NCBI GenBank assembly: GCA_945910005.1
Contig: OX246748.1
Coordinates: 14,859,368-14,923,367, forward strand
Direction: 5' to 3'
DNA from: Isoperla grammatica
Taxonomy: Eukaryota > Arthropoda > Insecta > Plecoptera > Perlodidae
Length of the DNA: 64,000 nucleotides
Of this stretch, positions 1-50,640 are shown piece after piece. Below the pieces are notes generated by a model that saw only the letters and a program-made list of their open reading frames with translations, was not told the origin of the DNA and searched no databases. How positions within the stretch are numbered: the stretch's first letter is position 1; each line of letters opens with the position of its first letter. The translations under genes were made by a program, and so were the position numbers.

Positions 1-238
1 TTTAAGTTTATTAGATGCACCTAGTACCGGCAGTGTGGATTTGAACGGAGAAAATAGATATTTGTTTTCATATCCTTTGGACATAAATTGCACTTAGGTA
101 TACATATTTAGATTTGTTTTCAAATTAATGATAATATCCACATGTTTTTTAAAACCTTGTACTGTATGTACTTGTAGAGTGCTGAGTGACTACTTGTTTG
201 AACTGTGCTTGAGCTAGTTCTCTGTCTGTGTTACACAG
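1..238 (+). other. Intron end of ECT2 (5' edge of window)
   Basis: AT-rich sequence ending in a pyrimidine-containing stretch and CAG at 236-238, the acceptor of the first visible ECT2 exon. The first codon of that exon is split (phase 2 entry), so at least one coding exon lies upstream of the window. No gene of its own is seen here. Confidence 0.8.
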
Positions 239-38365
<38,127 letters not shown>

Positions 38366-39061
38366 TTAATCCAACCCGTATATTCCATAATTTTACATTT
38401 ATAACTAATTATTTATAATCCAATGTGGCTGCTCATTTCTTGTGTTGATGTTAAATGTTTGATATAAGACATTACAATCTATGATACTATATATATTTAT
38501 AATGGCTAGCCTAAATAAGCAACATATTATTTTTAAGTTATTTATAAATGCTAGAGAAATATAGCCTTATTTGATGATGATAACGGTAGCTTATTGGTAT
38601 TAGGTATAGTCGTCTTCCAAGTTTTTTTATAAAACTATTTGTGAATGCCCAAGGACTTTCCCTGACATTCTGACTGTTTCATTTCAAGTCATGATTATCA
38701 ATGATGCCAGACCATCAGAGGTACATGAAAATAGTACACAACATTGTAGCACGTTTCATATTCTACATTGCTTTTTGTGGCATTCTCATACGTTACGTAT
38801 AATTACGTGTCTGGTGTTACCCTAAATCACAACGTATAGTTATAGGCTGGCGTGTGTACGTATGTTGTTCAATCGACTGTTAAGAAAGTCTTCCAAAGTT
38901 GAAACTAGCATAAGCCATTCTCTGCTTAGGTGCCCAATCATGTTTTGAGAAAACTTTTTTTTTAAGTATTGGTCGATGAAATTCCTACGGCAGGTTTGGT
39001 GCTGATCCGTGCTATAACGTGACTTATGTTCACTTTTGAGTCTTGACCCGGCCATAACTAT

Positions 39062-39067
39062 AATAAA
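39062..39067 (+). terminator. First candidate ECT2 polyadenylation signal
   Basis: AATAAA, the first on the + strand after the ECT2 stop (697 bases downstream). Others follow at 39399 and 41519. The true 3' end cannot be told from sequence alone. Confidence 0.3.
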
Positions 39068-39499
39068 GTCGTTTTGTTTTATTTTCAAATCTACTCCTCG
39101 AGTCATTCTATATACTTGAGAGATTGATTGATTGATTGATTGATATATGTCTTGATTGATGGGAGAGGCTGAGATGAAGATCAAGCTGGATGGCAGGGGT
39201 TGGCTTGCAATTTGAACTAATACTCTTCTGGCATTATCCTCTGCACCAGTAAGACATGAAGCCAAATTTAAAAGATCTGTTAAACTAAACCAGGGTTGCT
39301 GCCAAAAATGTATTCAAATCCTCTTGGAGGAGGTAAAGAATCTACATATTAAGAATTTAAAGATTTCAATATTTTAAAAAATCACGATATTACGTTATAA
39401 TAAAGTATTTTTATAGACGGTTGTAAACAACTAAGTGTAAAACAAGTACATAAAGCAGAAATAATGAAGGGTTTTTGCACTGATTTTGGTAAACAAATA

Positions 39500-39830
39500 G
39501 TAGCAGATCATCATGATCCATAGCCGTCTGTTGCTTTTGGCAGCGTCAGCTTGGGGTTTGCAACAAAATGTTTCTTTTCCCCATCTTCCCACCAGCTCTT
39601 TCCTCTTGCCTGTATTCTCTTGCTATGGTCCGGTGGTCTCCATACACCTGTTCCTCTGCCTTCCACTTCATGTTCTTCCTTCCATCCGCCTGTCATACAT
39701 TCTCCTGGACATAATCTCTTTCGTCATGTGTTTCGTACGTTCAAACCATCTGGGCTGTGTCTTTTCCAGCTCTAATCCTCTAACTTCTCTACATCCGGCG
39801 TTTCTCTAATGTTTTTGGTTCGTATCCCGT
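39500..39830 (-). pseudogene. LINE C-terminal fragment, minus strand
   Basis: The minus-strand frame reads LELEKTQPRWFERTKHMTKE, then IMSRRMYDRRMEGRT and, after breaks, WWEDGEKK. This is the W-x-x-H/R-x-x-R pattern that follows the reverse transcriptase in RTE/CR1-like non-LTR elements. Frame changes and an internal stop show that it is dead. Confidence 0.65.
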
Positions 39831-41673
39831 CTTTTGTTTCCTACTGTACTTCTCAGGAATCTAATTTGTGCAGCCTGTATTTTCACTATTTTGCTGTCCT
39901 CTCTTTTTCCCCATGGTACAAGCCCTGCTGCATATTATGTGATGTGATGATTGGCACTAAGTAGTCTCATACAGTATTGTTATATTCATGAAGACTTGGC
40001 ATTTATTTGGGAAAATAAAAACATTTTTAGTGATCCTAACCTCGAGAAACATTCGAAGTTCCAGGGAATCATTTCACATTTATAGTTATTGCAAAATTTC
40101 TGACTCTACTGTTAATCCCATAGGCTTATCCTAACTACTAGAAAACTGCATTTTTGTCTAGGTCTAGGCTTGTTGGACCAAAACACAAACATGGCTGCTA
40201 TTAATCCAGTTCTGTTTCATAATTTGGCAGTTTAACATTATGCAAGTTTTGAAATATCGTAGGAGCTTTGCTAGGGCCTAGGTCTACATATACATATGCA
40301 GTTTAATAATATTTGAGATTCTAAGCCTAGGCTTACTCCTTTTACATATCATTATTAATTATGTACCACTGTAGAACATAAGAATTACATTTTAGTATAT
40401 AGGTAAATTGATGGCTTAATCACAAAGCTAAAAATGTAAAATCACAACACAACTGTATCACACTGGAAATCCATGTTAAGGTGCAAATTTGAATCTTAAC
40501 TCCAACCCCCTCCTACTCCACCCACTGTAAACCTGCTGATGTTACCCAACAGTTGTTGCCACTACTGATCAAAATAACCCTACCTGCGCAGACCGCACAG
40601 AAGTACAATATAAATATCGAGGAATTGATATTAAAACATCACAGATAAGTTGATAAGTTCATCCATTGTGCCCCCCTGAATCTCCGTAAAAAACGTCTGC
40701 CCTACTATATGACGTTATAGTGGAGTGCGGCACTTATGCTGAAACGGCCTTCATTATCGAGCCTAGGAATAAAAACAAACTTTTCACGGGTATTTGTGTT
40801 GTGATTGTGAGAGCTAAATTGTTGTGTCTTTCTATTATACACAAATGTATACACAAATGTACCCAATGATGTAGAAACGTAAAAAATAACCATAAGGCTA
40901 CAACTCACAGTTGTATATGTTATTTATTATGCTTCGATTTCAAAACCCATCAATCATTGTTGGCTATCTATTGATACAAATAATAATGTTAAATGTGTGT
41001 CTCATATCTAATAATGGGATTGCTATTTACTAGAATGCCTGACCACGGCCCACGCTAACCATTGGTTGTGCCTTGTTATAGCGTTGTGTGCTGTAGTGAG
41101 AGCAGATTATTACCTGTGGTTGTGGTTGTGGACACATTTGCCTTGTGGCGTGTGGCCACTACATCCGCACTATTACAAGTTGAGAGACTGTTGTGATCAT
41201 ATTCACGTTTATAATATAATATACTTGTAGAGGAAATGTTACGCACTGTCACTCCTTCAGAACACACAATCAATAAGATATGGTGCTGCTAGCAAACGCC
41301 TCGCAATAAACGACAAACAAGTGCCTCGGAAACTATACCGTACGTGATCTGATGGAATCTCGCTACAATGTCAGGTTGTTCACATACGTCCATGTATCGG
41401 TATCGTGATTCATGAATCATTTTTCTTCAATGTGATCTTGTTGAATAACATCGCCTTTGTACATAAATATTTGTACATATATATATGTATATAGAAAGCA
41501 TCATATTTTATGAATTTGAATAAAGAAGAAACTTTTTATGTAATTTTCTTGTGGGTTTGAAAATTAATTACTTTGCCTGAGTACTATTCTGTTAATTCCT
41601 TTTTCCTGCTCCCTTTACTTGGTTTGAAAATGCCAATTTAGAAAATAAAATGCAGCAAAAAATTTCCATTGAG

Positions 41674-41902
41674 TGAGTAATATAAGGTAGAGGCCCGACG
41701 CCATCGGCAGTTTGTCTACCGCGTCTTACCGTCTACCAAGCGTATACAACGACAGAGCTTTTGGCTGTCCGCATATCTTTGGCGAAGTAGCCGACCAATA
41801 AGGCTTTGTCATCGCGTCACTTGGCGAACCCACGTATGGTTGGCCGGTAAAAGGCGGTAGATAAACTGCTGATGGCATTGTGCCTCTACTCTGTATTACT
41901 CA
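41674..41902. mobile_element. Inverted-repeat MITE-like element
   Basis: Terminal repeats tgagtaatataaggtagagg and its near complement extend to about 60 bases (ccatcggcagtttgtctaccg versus cggtagataaactgctgatgg). Length 229 bases. No clear target duplication. Confidence 0.68.
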
Positions 41903-42663
41903 ATGTAACTACTGTAAAGCCTAATTGTTTTGCACATGGGCCTGTTTGTTATGCATATTAATTAAATGGTTATGGTTCAATACTGCCAAACCTACATCAA
42001 TTGGCTGAAAACTTGTTATACTGGTTTTCCTGGTGACCGGTTATACTGAAAATAAGTGTTCTGGCATGTCTTGTTATCATGTGTGTGGTGTTGGAAATAC
42101 AATTGAATCTGCCAACGAAGTAGATTGGTATATGTAGTAGTAGTAGTACTGGCACAGAGAGAGGACTACAACGCTGCAATTGGACTTCAGTTTTAATTTA
42201 ACCTAAAGTAGGTACTGGTACACCAGTTTTGAAACTTGCTTATTATGAACATATTCTGAAAATTTGAAGAGATTTGGTAAAAAAAAAATGAAGAGTTCTT
42301 AAATAAAACCTAGATTGTAAAGTGTTAATTTATAATTCACTGGGAAATTTACATTGAAGCTTTTCGTTAAAAATATACTTCCTACACAACTGGAATTCAT
42401 TAGTGAACACATTTTTATGGTATTTCTTTACAATAGAAACCGCCAGCTATATATTTAGGACACCCTCTTCCGCCTCATTCTTCATATCTTGCAACAACAG
42501 TTGTATGATATAAATATGTTTTTAAGAATGGGGATGTGTAACTCCGTATGTAAGGTGGGAAAGAACGACCGGCCGCTTCATGCATCGTAAGTGACGCAGA
42601 TGCGCAACGAGTTACGGCGGACAGCGGACGAGCAGACCTGGGTAAGGAAAGATATTGTGGATC

Positions 42664-43466
42664 GCATTTGAGTGAGTCAGAACTCGGAAACAAAACCTAC
42701 CGTCTCCAATTTTCACTAAAAATGAGTTAGATGTGATGACAGATATATATGGTTGGCAAGGTCTACTTGATCTCCGTCTAGCGGAGGCTCGTCCAACTCC
42801 CAAGTTAGGTCGTCACAAGGGAACCAAAATCACCATTTTGGATCCCACTAAAAAAACTGTTATAATAATTAAATATCCGTTGTAGATCATGTATCACAAT
42901 ACTTAAAACACCTCAAAGAGAAATTTCGATAGAATATAATGATTGAAGATTATATAAAATATGATAATTTTTCCTTTTTAGGAGGTAGGCCTAATTCTAT
43001 TTGACAGATCACTTCATTTGTTTTCTTTCACATTTCTCCCATTTGAATAACATGTGATTTTTAACATTGTGGAACGGACTGCGACGACCTAACTTGGGAG
43101 TTCGACGAGCCTCCGCTAGGCGGAGATCAAGTAGACCTTGATGGTTGGTTATGTATTGTTGACAGCTTTTTCCACGACAATTCATTTTCGCCTAAAATCG
43201 ACCATCTCCAATGTTATTCCAGGAAGAATTCATGCATCGGATTCAAAACCTACCAATTAGTTTCGAAACCACGCTATCTCCACAAGCAAATCAGTAAGCT
43301 GCTACTAAAAGTGCAAACCGGTATTCCAAGGTTTTGGAGGAGTAACCATTCATTTTTAACTAACACCTATAAATATTTCAAATTTCAGTATTTAAAAACA
43401 TTTTCTTGATTTCCGACAAATCCGACATCCTGGAGATGGTAGGTTTTGCTTCTGACCCACTCATTT
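42664..43466. mobile_element. Inverted-repeat element with a nested hAT MITE
   Basis: Outer arms tgagtgagtcagaactcgga...aaaacctaccgtctcca and the complement (tggagatggtaggttttgcttctgacccactca) enclose the hAT MITE at 42757-43140. A second aaaacctac motif near 43241 suggests more internal repeats. Confidence 0.62.
42757..43140. mobile_element. hAT-type MITE with 8-base duplication
   Basis: Ends caaggtctacttgatctccg and its complement form about 60 bases of inverted repeat, flanked by atggttgg at 42749-42756 and 43141-43148. Interior is AT-rich and non-coding. Confidence 0.88.
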
Positions 43467-43626
43467 TGCATACACGGACAAATAGAAAGGCGGTGAGGCG
43501 GTCGGAGGCTGGAAGTGTCATCACCTAAGAGGTAATCACCTATCTTCGGTCATGTGATCAACCAGACCGGGCTGAACAACCGAGCTGAAAGTTTTCACAC
43601 AATTGTATTGTAATGACAATATATGA

Positions 43627-44052
43627 CTCGTTGGTCCAGTAGTTAGCATCCCTGCTTCCAATGCTGAAGGTCTCGGGTTCAAATTCTGCTTCAGGCAGAA
43701 GTTTTTTAACTTCTAATGTGAATTCAATTCCATTACTTCTTGGCTTAGGAATAAGTAAACGGTGACTTTGGAGCCGTCCTAGCAATGAAGCACTCAATAA
43801 ATTCCATGTTGTTCTGAATCGGCCTTGTTGATTCTGACATTTGTCCGCAGGTGTTCGCACTGTCCAATCACTGATTCATATGTTTCGTATTTGAAATATT
43901 GATCTTTGATTGGTTATCGCTCACTCGTCGATGGTGTTCGAAGCCTACAGGGTTGGTTTATAGTACCTTTAAATTAAAGTCCCCCACTGCAAATCAGTTT
44001 AGTTACTGAGCATGGGTAGACTCTAAATGTGAATTTATTTTATTTATTTAAT
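43627..44052 (+). mobile_element. Full-length tRNA-headed SINE
   Basis: The head has Pol III internal promoter motifs: A box tggtccagtag (43632-43642) and B box ggttcaaattc (43676-43686), 33 bases apart as in tRNAs. The body (43747-44030) is shared with copies at 19422, 31795 and 50346. The tail is tttattttatttattta. It is the only copy in the window that keeps the head. Confidence 0.82.
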
Positions 44053-44763
44053 TGACATTTCTATTAAATAGTCAATTAATCATCATAATTAATTAATCAA
44101 CGTTTTATATGGGAATCGATAATTCACCCATTTTCCAACGTCCGATCGAGCTGAAAGTTTTCACACAGACGTATTCTTAATGACAATACATGTCATATTT
44201 ACTAAATAATCAATTAAGCTATCATAATTATAATTAATCAAAGGTTTATATGGGAATCGATATTTCATCCACTTCCCAACGTCCGATCGAGCTGAAATTT
44301 TTCACACAGTCGTATTTTCTAAATGACAATAAATGAATCATTTATCAGATTCACTAATTAATCAATTAATTCATCATAATTTTATTAATTAAACAATTAG
44401 CTTCATATGGGAAATTAGTCACAGCTAGTGTGGATGGGCCAACCAGATGCAGGCATCGGAATTACCGCTTGTTGTTCGGTCTCAAATATCCGTGACGAGA
44501 GCATCGGATATGTTTCTATGCAGCAAGAATGTCAACACGCTTCACCTTGTAAGTATGGTACAACCCCGCGCGGTGAGTCATTCACCAGGTACCTACGCGC
44601 ATAGGTGCGTTCGTCCCTTCGCCATTGGGTTTATCCCACACTATAAACCCAATGCCTTCGCGTGGTTCGACCTCGCAGTTGATCGGATGGACTTGGAGCT
44701 AGCGCAACTGCTGTTGTCTATCACGGTAGGAATTGATTGTTATAATATAATATAATATATACT

Positions 44764-44928
44764 TGTCGTACAATAACTTCGGTATTGCTTCCGTCACGGG
44801 TGGGTGAGCGGCAGCCAACCAGCGACCGTGACTAATTCAAATACCTGCTCGGGTTGGCCGAGACCCCGAGACCGTGAACACGTAATTAAATGATGACGAA
44901 AGCATTACCGAAGTTATTGTAAGACGAT
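44764..44928. mobile_element. Inverted-repeat MITE-like element
   Basis: Ends tgtcgtacaataacttcggt and complement, continuing to attgcttccgtca/tgacgaaagcat. It is flanked on both sides by short ataatataat repeats, which may hide the target duplication. Confidence 0.65.
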
Positions 44929-45574
44929 GCAATAATATAATATAATAATGCAGTGCCAGACACTGGCGGATCTAGACCATTCATGGGAATTCTGTAGCCC
45001 CTTTGCCTTTCTATTTCTACTAGTGAGTTACACTCCCCAAGTAACACAAAATAAGGGTTAGTGGGCTAAATTCGGACACGTCCAGTGAGCACATATTCGG
45101 TTGCAAGATTCTTTACGACTGTAAAGTATAAAATTATATTACATGAAAAAAATCAATTTTTTTAAATATATTTAAATGCACTGAAAAGTAAAAAATAAAT
45201 GTTCGCACAGCAAATTTTTGCCTCACTCGGAAAATAAAAGCGTTGGGCGCTTTCCCTGCATAAACAGCGGAATACTGTCATCTGTGTCAATACCGAAAGC
45301 GCCCGACGATTATTTTGACTTTTGATTAGATTATTTGGTGTTTGTTCGCCATCATAATGCCACCTTCTGGCGGGACATAGGAATATCTTTAAGATGTTTT
45401 TACAACATCAGTTAATATTTTGTCGATTTCTTTAAGATTTCCTGGGTGTCTGAAACATCAATTGTTTACATCAATGTGAACGTTGTCTCCCATCGTTAAT
45501 CCGCGTTCGGCAGTAGGAGTTTTACAGATGTATTGGCCGTCAACTAATTACTCTTAAACTAATAGTAGGATTAT

Positions 45575-45620
<46 letters not shown>

Positions 45621-45851
45621 CCTACTTGTAGAGGGATGTCATATCTATGCATGGTATTAAGTACATTTGTCACCAACCTATTCAAAAATAATGTGCTCAT
45701 TTTTAAACATATTCTCCGTATTATTTCGCCGAACATTTTCGACGAAAGTAATTTATTTACATAATTCAAACGTGAGTATATTATTTTTGAGCAAGCTTGT
45801 CACAAATGTACTTAATACCATGCGTAGATATGACATCCCTCTGCAAGTAGG
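45621..45851. mobile_element. Inverted-repeat MITE-like element
   Basis: Ends cctacttgtagagggatgtc and complement, about 50 bases of inverted repeat through atggtattaagtacatttgt. Adjacent to an (AT)n array on the left. Confidence 0.72.
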
Positions 45852-47626
45852 TAAACTTTCATAAAAATCCTAAAATAAGTTGACTTAAACGTCTTCCAAA
45901 CGCTCTTAAGTTGGTACCTCGTGTCATCATGTTTGATTATGTTAAGTTGACCACGTATCAAAGATGACGAGCCCTGAGGGAGCATCAACTAACTAAACGA
46001 GATACTAACGAGTTTCCCAACTTGGGTGTGCATCCATTAGTTAGGCGGGTCCATAATCTGCGCCGGCTCAACTTGCAAAGGGCAACTCTGAACTTGAACA
46101 TAAAACGAGGCCAATTACCGACACGTTAATTACTAGTAAATCACGGCAACACTGTAAGCTCGTCGCTCGCCAACCGAGGTGTTATTAATTATTAGTAAAC
46201 CTTGGAGATACATCTTTAGAAATACCCGATGTATTAACTACGGTTAAACAGGAAGATCTTATACGGCTGGTTCAAACATGTGCTTTCTTATTCATTATTT
46301 GGTCAATGAGTAATGAATAGGCCTAGAATTGTATTGAGTTTTCAAAGTTTCAAATTAGGCCAGGTAAGGAAGCGAAGAAAGTACCCTAACCCGGGACAAT
46401 TGCAAGAGTTTTGTTTCTAAACTGGTCTTATACAGAATTTTGCGCTGAATACGCCTATATAAAATCTTCCTCGAAAATCTGATGGGAAATTACGTTTTTC
46501 GTTCTTTCTAAGCTTTCGTTACCGTAGCATTTCCTTGAGTAAGATTTTTAGTCTATACTTCAACTGTGTATGATTCGAAACTGATCTATTAATACGAACT
46601 GATATACTATCATGGGTAGACAGCTTGTTGGCCGAGTGGTAGTGGCATATCCTATAATAGTTCTGGCATTGTACCCTGGTCAGTATCGTACTTTGAGATG
46701 TGCCTCTGAATGTCTTATCACGTCAAGTTCTATATTATCTACACTCCGCATCGTGTGAAATATACTATAAGATAATCCCCCCAACACTGAAACAAGGACA
46801 AAACTTTGTTCATCTACCCACCGGCTTATCAGCCCCCCCCCCCCCCACACAACCACCGCATTGCCTGCATGAACACATTTAAATAATATTTGTTCCTTAG
46901 ACTGTTCTAAAAATTTGTTAGTATAAGCCCTGAGATTGTTGAATAAAAAATGCCTGCAACTTGCGAAACTGATGATTTGAACAAAGCAAATTCAATTCAA
47001 AATAACTGTAGACCTACGTCCACATTTTCTGCGTTAAAAATTTGGTTTGAGTTCGTTTGTCAGAAAGTTGTTAAACTATAAATCCAACGGCAATAAAAAA
47101 AAACGAAATACGTTACTACTTTCCTCAAAGATAAAAATAAGTAATGTGATTAAACGAAGAATATTCTGGCCGCCTACTTAGTCCCGCGAGCGCGGGGGGG
47201 GGGGGGGGGGATGTAAGCGGAGAAGATGCGCCAGGCTGCGCCTAACGAACTATTGATAACAGAGTCCCATTACATAGACATCAAAACTCAGTTAAAACTT
47301 AATGTTTTCGGCTAATGGGAATTAGTATTCCTAGAGTGTCGCGGCGCTCGAGTTAAGAATGAAACTTATGGAAGGAAGTTCGATCTCAACGGCAAACTAG
47401 GGCGCGCCGAGCGGTGAGGTGGGAAACTAGAGATAATAGCTGGAACAGTTGGCAGGGTGCGGTTTCTCTCAATTTAGAATCAATTAGTTCCCAAAATAAA
47501 TCCACTACAAAATACAAAAATAATATTTATAAAAATACGAATAATATATATACACTGGATTGCATGCACATATACCCTATTGTAAAGTCACGTGACAACC
47601 AAGACTGATGGATGAGAAGAAGGGAT

Positions 47627-47795
47627 GAATGCAAACATGCTCCATGATGATGCAAACATGCTCCATGATTATGCAAACATGCTTCATGATGATGCAAACA
47701 TGCTCCATGATGATGCAAACATGCTCCATGATGATGCAAACATGCGTCATGATGATGCAAACATGCTCCATGATGATGCAAACATGCTCTCAGGT
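47627..47795. repeat. 21-base minisatellite (atgatgcaaacatgctcc)
   Basis: Eight tandem copies of atgcaaacatgctccatgatg with few substitutions. Because the unit is a multiple of three, all frames stay open and give repetitive peptides on both strands, which are not real proteins. Confidence 0.93.
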
Positions 47796-48204
47796 TGTAG
47801 TGCTCGTATTCACCGAGGTCGGAGCGATACAAGTGCGAGGGTCAGATTAGTACCATGAAGATGACACGTTGGAAATTAAAATTCCGCACCCGACCGTGTC
47901 GAGTTGCGCGTAGCCCGGACCCCGCCCTCAACATTGACGGCTCGTACGAGGAGGGGGTAATTTCCGGTTCCGGTAGCCCCACACACATGACTAGGATTTC
48001 AATTTAGTCGGGGTTAGATTTTACCACTGTATTCCGAGAATTTGATTTCTAGTCGTTTATCACTGCTGGGTTCTATCCATAAAGCAGATCCACACGTGTG
48101 CCGACACGTGTGCCGGGGCCAGAGTACAGTCCCACGTGTGTGTTACGCGGCCAGAAGCCATTTCTAGGCTACTTAAAATTACCAACGGCTGTGTATTTTG
48201 TGTT

Positions 48205-48508
48205 ACAAATAAATAAACACATAAATAAATAAATGAATGAATGAATAAATAAATAAATGAATTTGAATGACTGACTGACTGACTGACTGACTGCCTGACT
48301 GACTGACTGACTGACTGACTGACTGACTGACTGACTGACTGACTGACTGACTGACTGACTGACTGACTGACTGCCTGACTGCCTGACTGCCTGACTGACT
48401 GACTGACTGGCTGGCTGACTGACTGACTGACTGACTGACTGACTGACTGACTGACTGACTGACTGACTGACGACTGACTTACTGATTTACTTACTGACTT
48501 ACTGACTT

Positions 48509-48546
<38 letters not shown>

Positions 48547-48635
48547 TGACTGACTGACTGACTGACTGACTGACTGACTGACTGACTGACTGACTGACTG
48601 ACTGACTGAATGAATGAATGCATGAATAAATAGAT
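48205..48635. repeat. (CTGA)n microsatellite, about 340 bases
   Basis: Almost pure ctga tetranucleotides from about 48267 to 48608, with a few ctgc, ctgg and ctta variants. It is edged by aaataaatgaatgaat repeats. The Ser-Val-Ser-Gln frame read across it is an artefact. Confidence 0.95.
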
Positions 48636-50345
48636 ACGTTAAATTTAAATTTACTGCGGAAGACAGTTTCAACATACATCTATGCTTTCACAGGGCACCG
48701 ATTACCTGCCCCAACAATAACTTTGTTCATAACTTCCCACAGTCCACGTAGCATGCAGCATGTCCGGCTAATACCGTAACCCACTAATATTGGCACCACG
48801 TTGACCCCCCAACGGACCCGCCTCATATATGAAAAGCACGTGTCATCTGATTCCTCTCTATATGTATGCCCGATGTATCCCGAGCTGGCTCGTATATTAT
48901 TCAAAGCGCTCGGTTGGTTGTCACAGCTGCTCCCATCATATCGTATCGCGTTCAGCTCACCGGACAGAGCAACACTGTTGGACTAATCTGCCTGGCCTAA
49001 TACCAGCCGGCAAAATTGTCACTATATTTTATAACGAGCCAAAGCGAGAGAATAATTCATAAGCTTTGTTGATGAGATAAACCTCATCGGGTAATGTAAT
49101 GGCCAATGTAATAAGTACAGATATTTTATAATATCAGTAAATTTACGTATTAAGAGGATTGGGTGCGGCCAGAAAACAACTCTGAGCGTCCGGCGTGCAG
49201 TACTTTCGTACTATACTAAACTTCATGCACAAAAATCTACATATTTCAATTCTGTTTCTACCAAAGTATATAAAACTAAGCTGTTGTTTTACGTACAAAT
49301 GGTTTTTGTAAGATTAATGCACAGATTATTTTTTACAGGTTGTAAACTTCCCTATATAATTTTTCATTTTTACAAAATTGGTAGCTGTTTAAATTGTTTG
49401 TGTCCGAACTAGATCGACTTTGAACAAAACTTTTTTTTGTACGTATAATCAGTATCATTTTAAATACGTGCACAAAATATGAGCGTGATCAAAGTAATAA
49501 TGTAGGAATGCTCTTCAAATCACACATTCGGCTCTGGTTGCTATATGGTGCTGGTTACTCAACTCTGAGTTGCTCGTTTTGAAAATAATCCACTTTTAAG
49601 ACGATTTATTAGTCTGTGGAATGTTTCCGTAATATCGAGAGGAATCCACGGTTTCCGTTTGTATCATAATAAATAATAATGAATTATTTTTCGTAGGAAA
49701 CCGGATCAGGGACCCTTCTTCAGAGACTAATAAGACACTGTGGTATTTGGAATAGATGTTAAAAGGTCCAGGTTACCGTTTGCCGGAAGGTTTGCATCCG
49801 GCAAGGCTTGCTTTCCCGTAAGTCCTTCCGGCAAACCGTAATGTGTATGTGGAATGTCTGAGGGCTGTTAGTATGACTAAACCCAATATTCACCCTTTGA
49901 CTGAGGAAAACCTCGGGAAAACCCCTTCAGTCAGGATTGCCGGTAGCGGATATCCCTGCATTTGATGTGATTCGTGTGCTAGCACTGAGCTCTTTCCATA
50001 CAACTTAAAACAATTACCAATGAAGTACAAGTTTCTAAACCCAAAATATAATGTTAAACATTTTGTAGCTGATGTGTTAGTTATTTTGGTTCCTTTATTT
50101 GTATTGTTTACAATCTTACATAGACATTAATATTGTGAACAGGGTAATGTACTGAAAGCTGATAGTTTACATATCGAAATGCTCGGCTTTGTTCGTGCTT
50201 TATTGTACATGTTGTTCCGTGTCAATCGAGATAAGCCGGTAGAAATGAATCAGTCTACAATATCAGATTCAGAAACCGTCGTTCACGGAAGAAACAGGGA
50301 CATCCTTGTAACTTATGTAGAAGCAAAGTTATCAGTGTATTATAA

Positions 50346-50640
50346 TCTAGCCCTAGCCGTCCTAGCAACGATGTACTCAATAAATTCAAAGTTGATCTGA
50401 ATCGGCCTTGTTGATTCTGGCATTTGTCCGCAGGTGTTCGCCGCACAGTCCAATCACTGATTTACATACGATTTCATATTTAAAATCGATCTTTGATTGG
50501 TTATCGTTCACTCGTCGACGGTGTTCGGAGCCTACAAGGTTTATTTAGTCGCTTTAAATTAAAGTCCCCCACTGAAAATCAGTCTCGTTACTGAGTGGGT
50601 ATAAACTCAAAATATGACTTTATTTTATTTATTTGTCAAT
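50346..50640 (+). mobile_element. SINE-family copy
   Basis: Body as at 31795 and 43747 (cggccttgttgattctggca, gctttaaattaaagtccccc) with a tail ttattttatttatttg. The first tens of bases are divergent and there is no tRNA-like head. Confidence 0.8.

Larger units (their letters stand above)
38366..41640 (+). other. ECT2 3' UTR and downstream DNA, no gene seen
   Basis: AT-rich sequence that includes the ECT2 3' UTR for an unknown length, a (GATT)n tract at 39121-39144 and a LINE fragment at 39500-39830. Nothing else has coding character. Confidence 0.6.
44053..47600. other. Intergenic or intronic AT-rich DNA, no gene seen
   Basis: Contains repeated aattaatca segments with a recurring gtccgatcgagctgaaagtt motif (44148-44300), inverted-repeat elements at 44764-44928 and 45621-45851, an (AT)n tract at 45574-45617, a small hairpin with ggcgctttc/gaaagcgcc at 45241-45310, a tRNA-like A box at 46629, and poly-C and poly-G runs (46834 and 47187-47211). 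Open frames lack coding character. Confidence 0.6.

Noticed and set aside
42475..42803. Minus-strand frames with ordinary-looking composition
   Set aside because: They overlap the ends of the inverted-repeat elements at 42664 and 42757 and show no family similarity.
47527..47858. Histidine-rich repeat protein (repeated ACLHHHG)
   Set aside because: Eight copies of a 21-base minisatellite; both strands are open equally and there is no conserved flank.
48491..48679. Open frames rich in Ser-Gln-Val, Leu-Phe-Ile-Tyr, Ser-Leu or Arg-Glu (48491, 15824, 57756-58215, 55134)
   Set aside because: They run over microsatellites whose unit keeps frames open; no unique protein sequence is present.
48700..49060. 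Possible gene in a GC-richer patch
   Set aside because: Frames of 61-77 codons are without homology, splice context or consistent codon bias.
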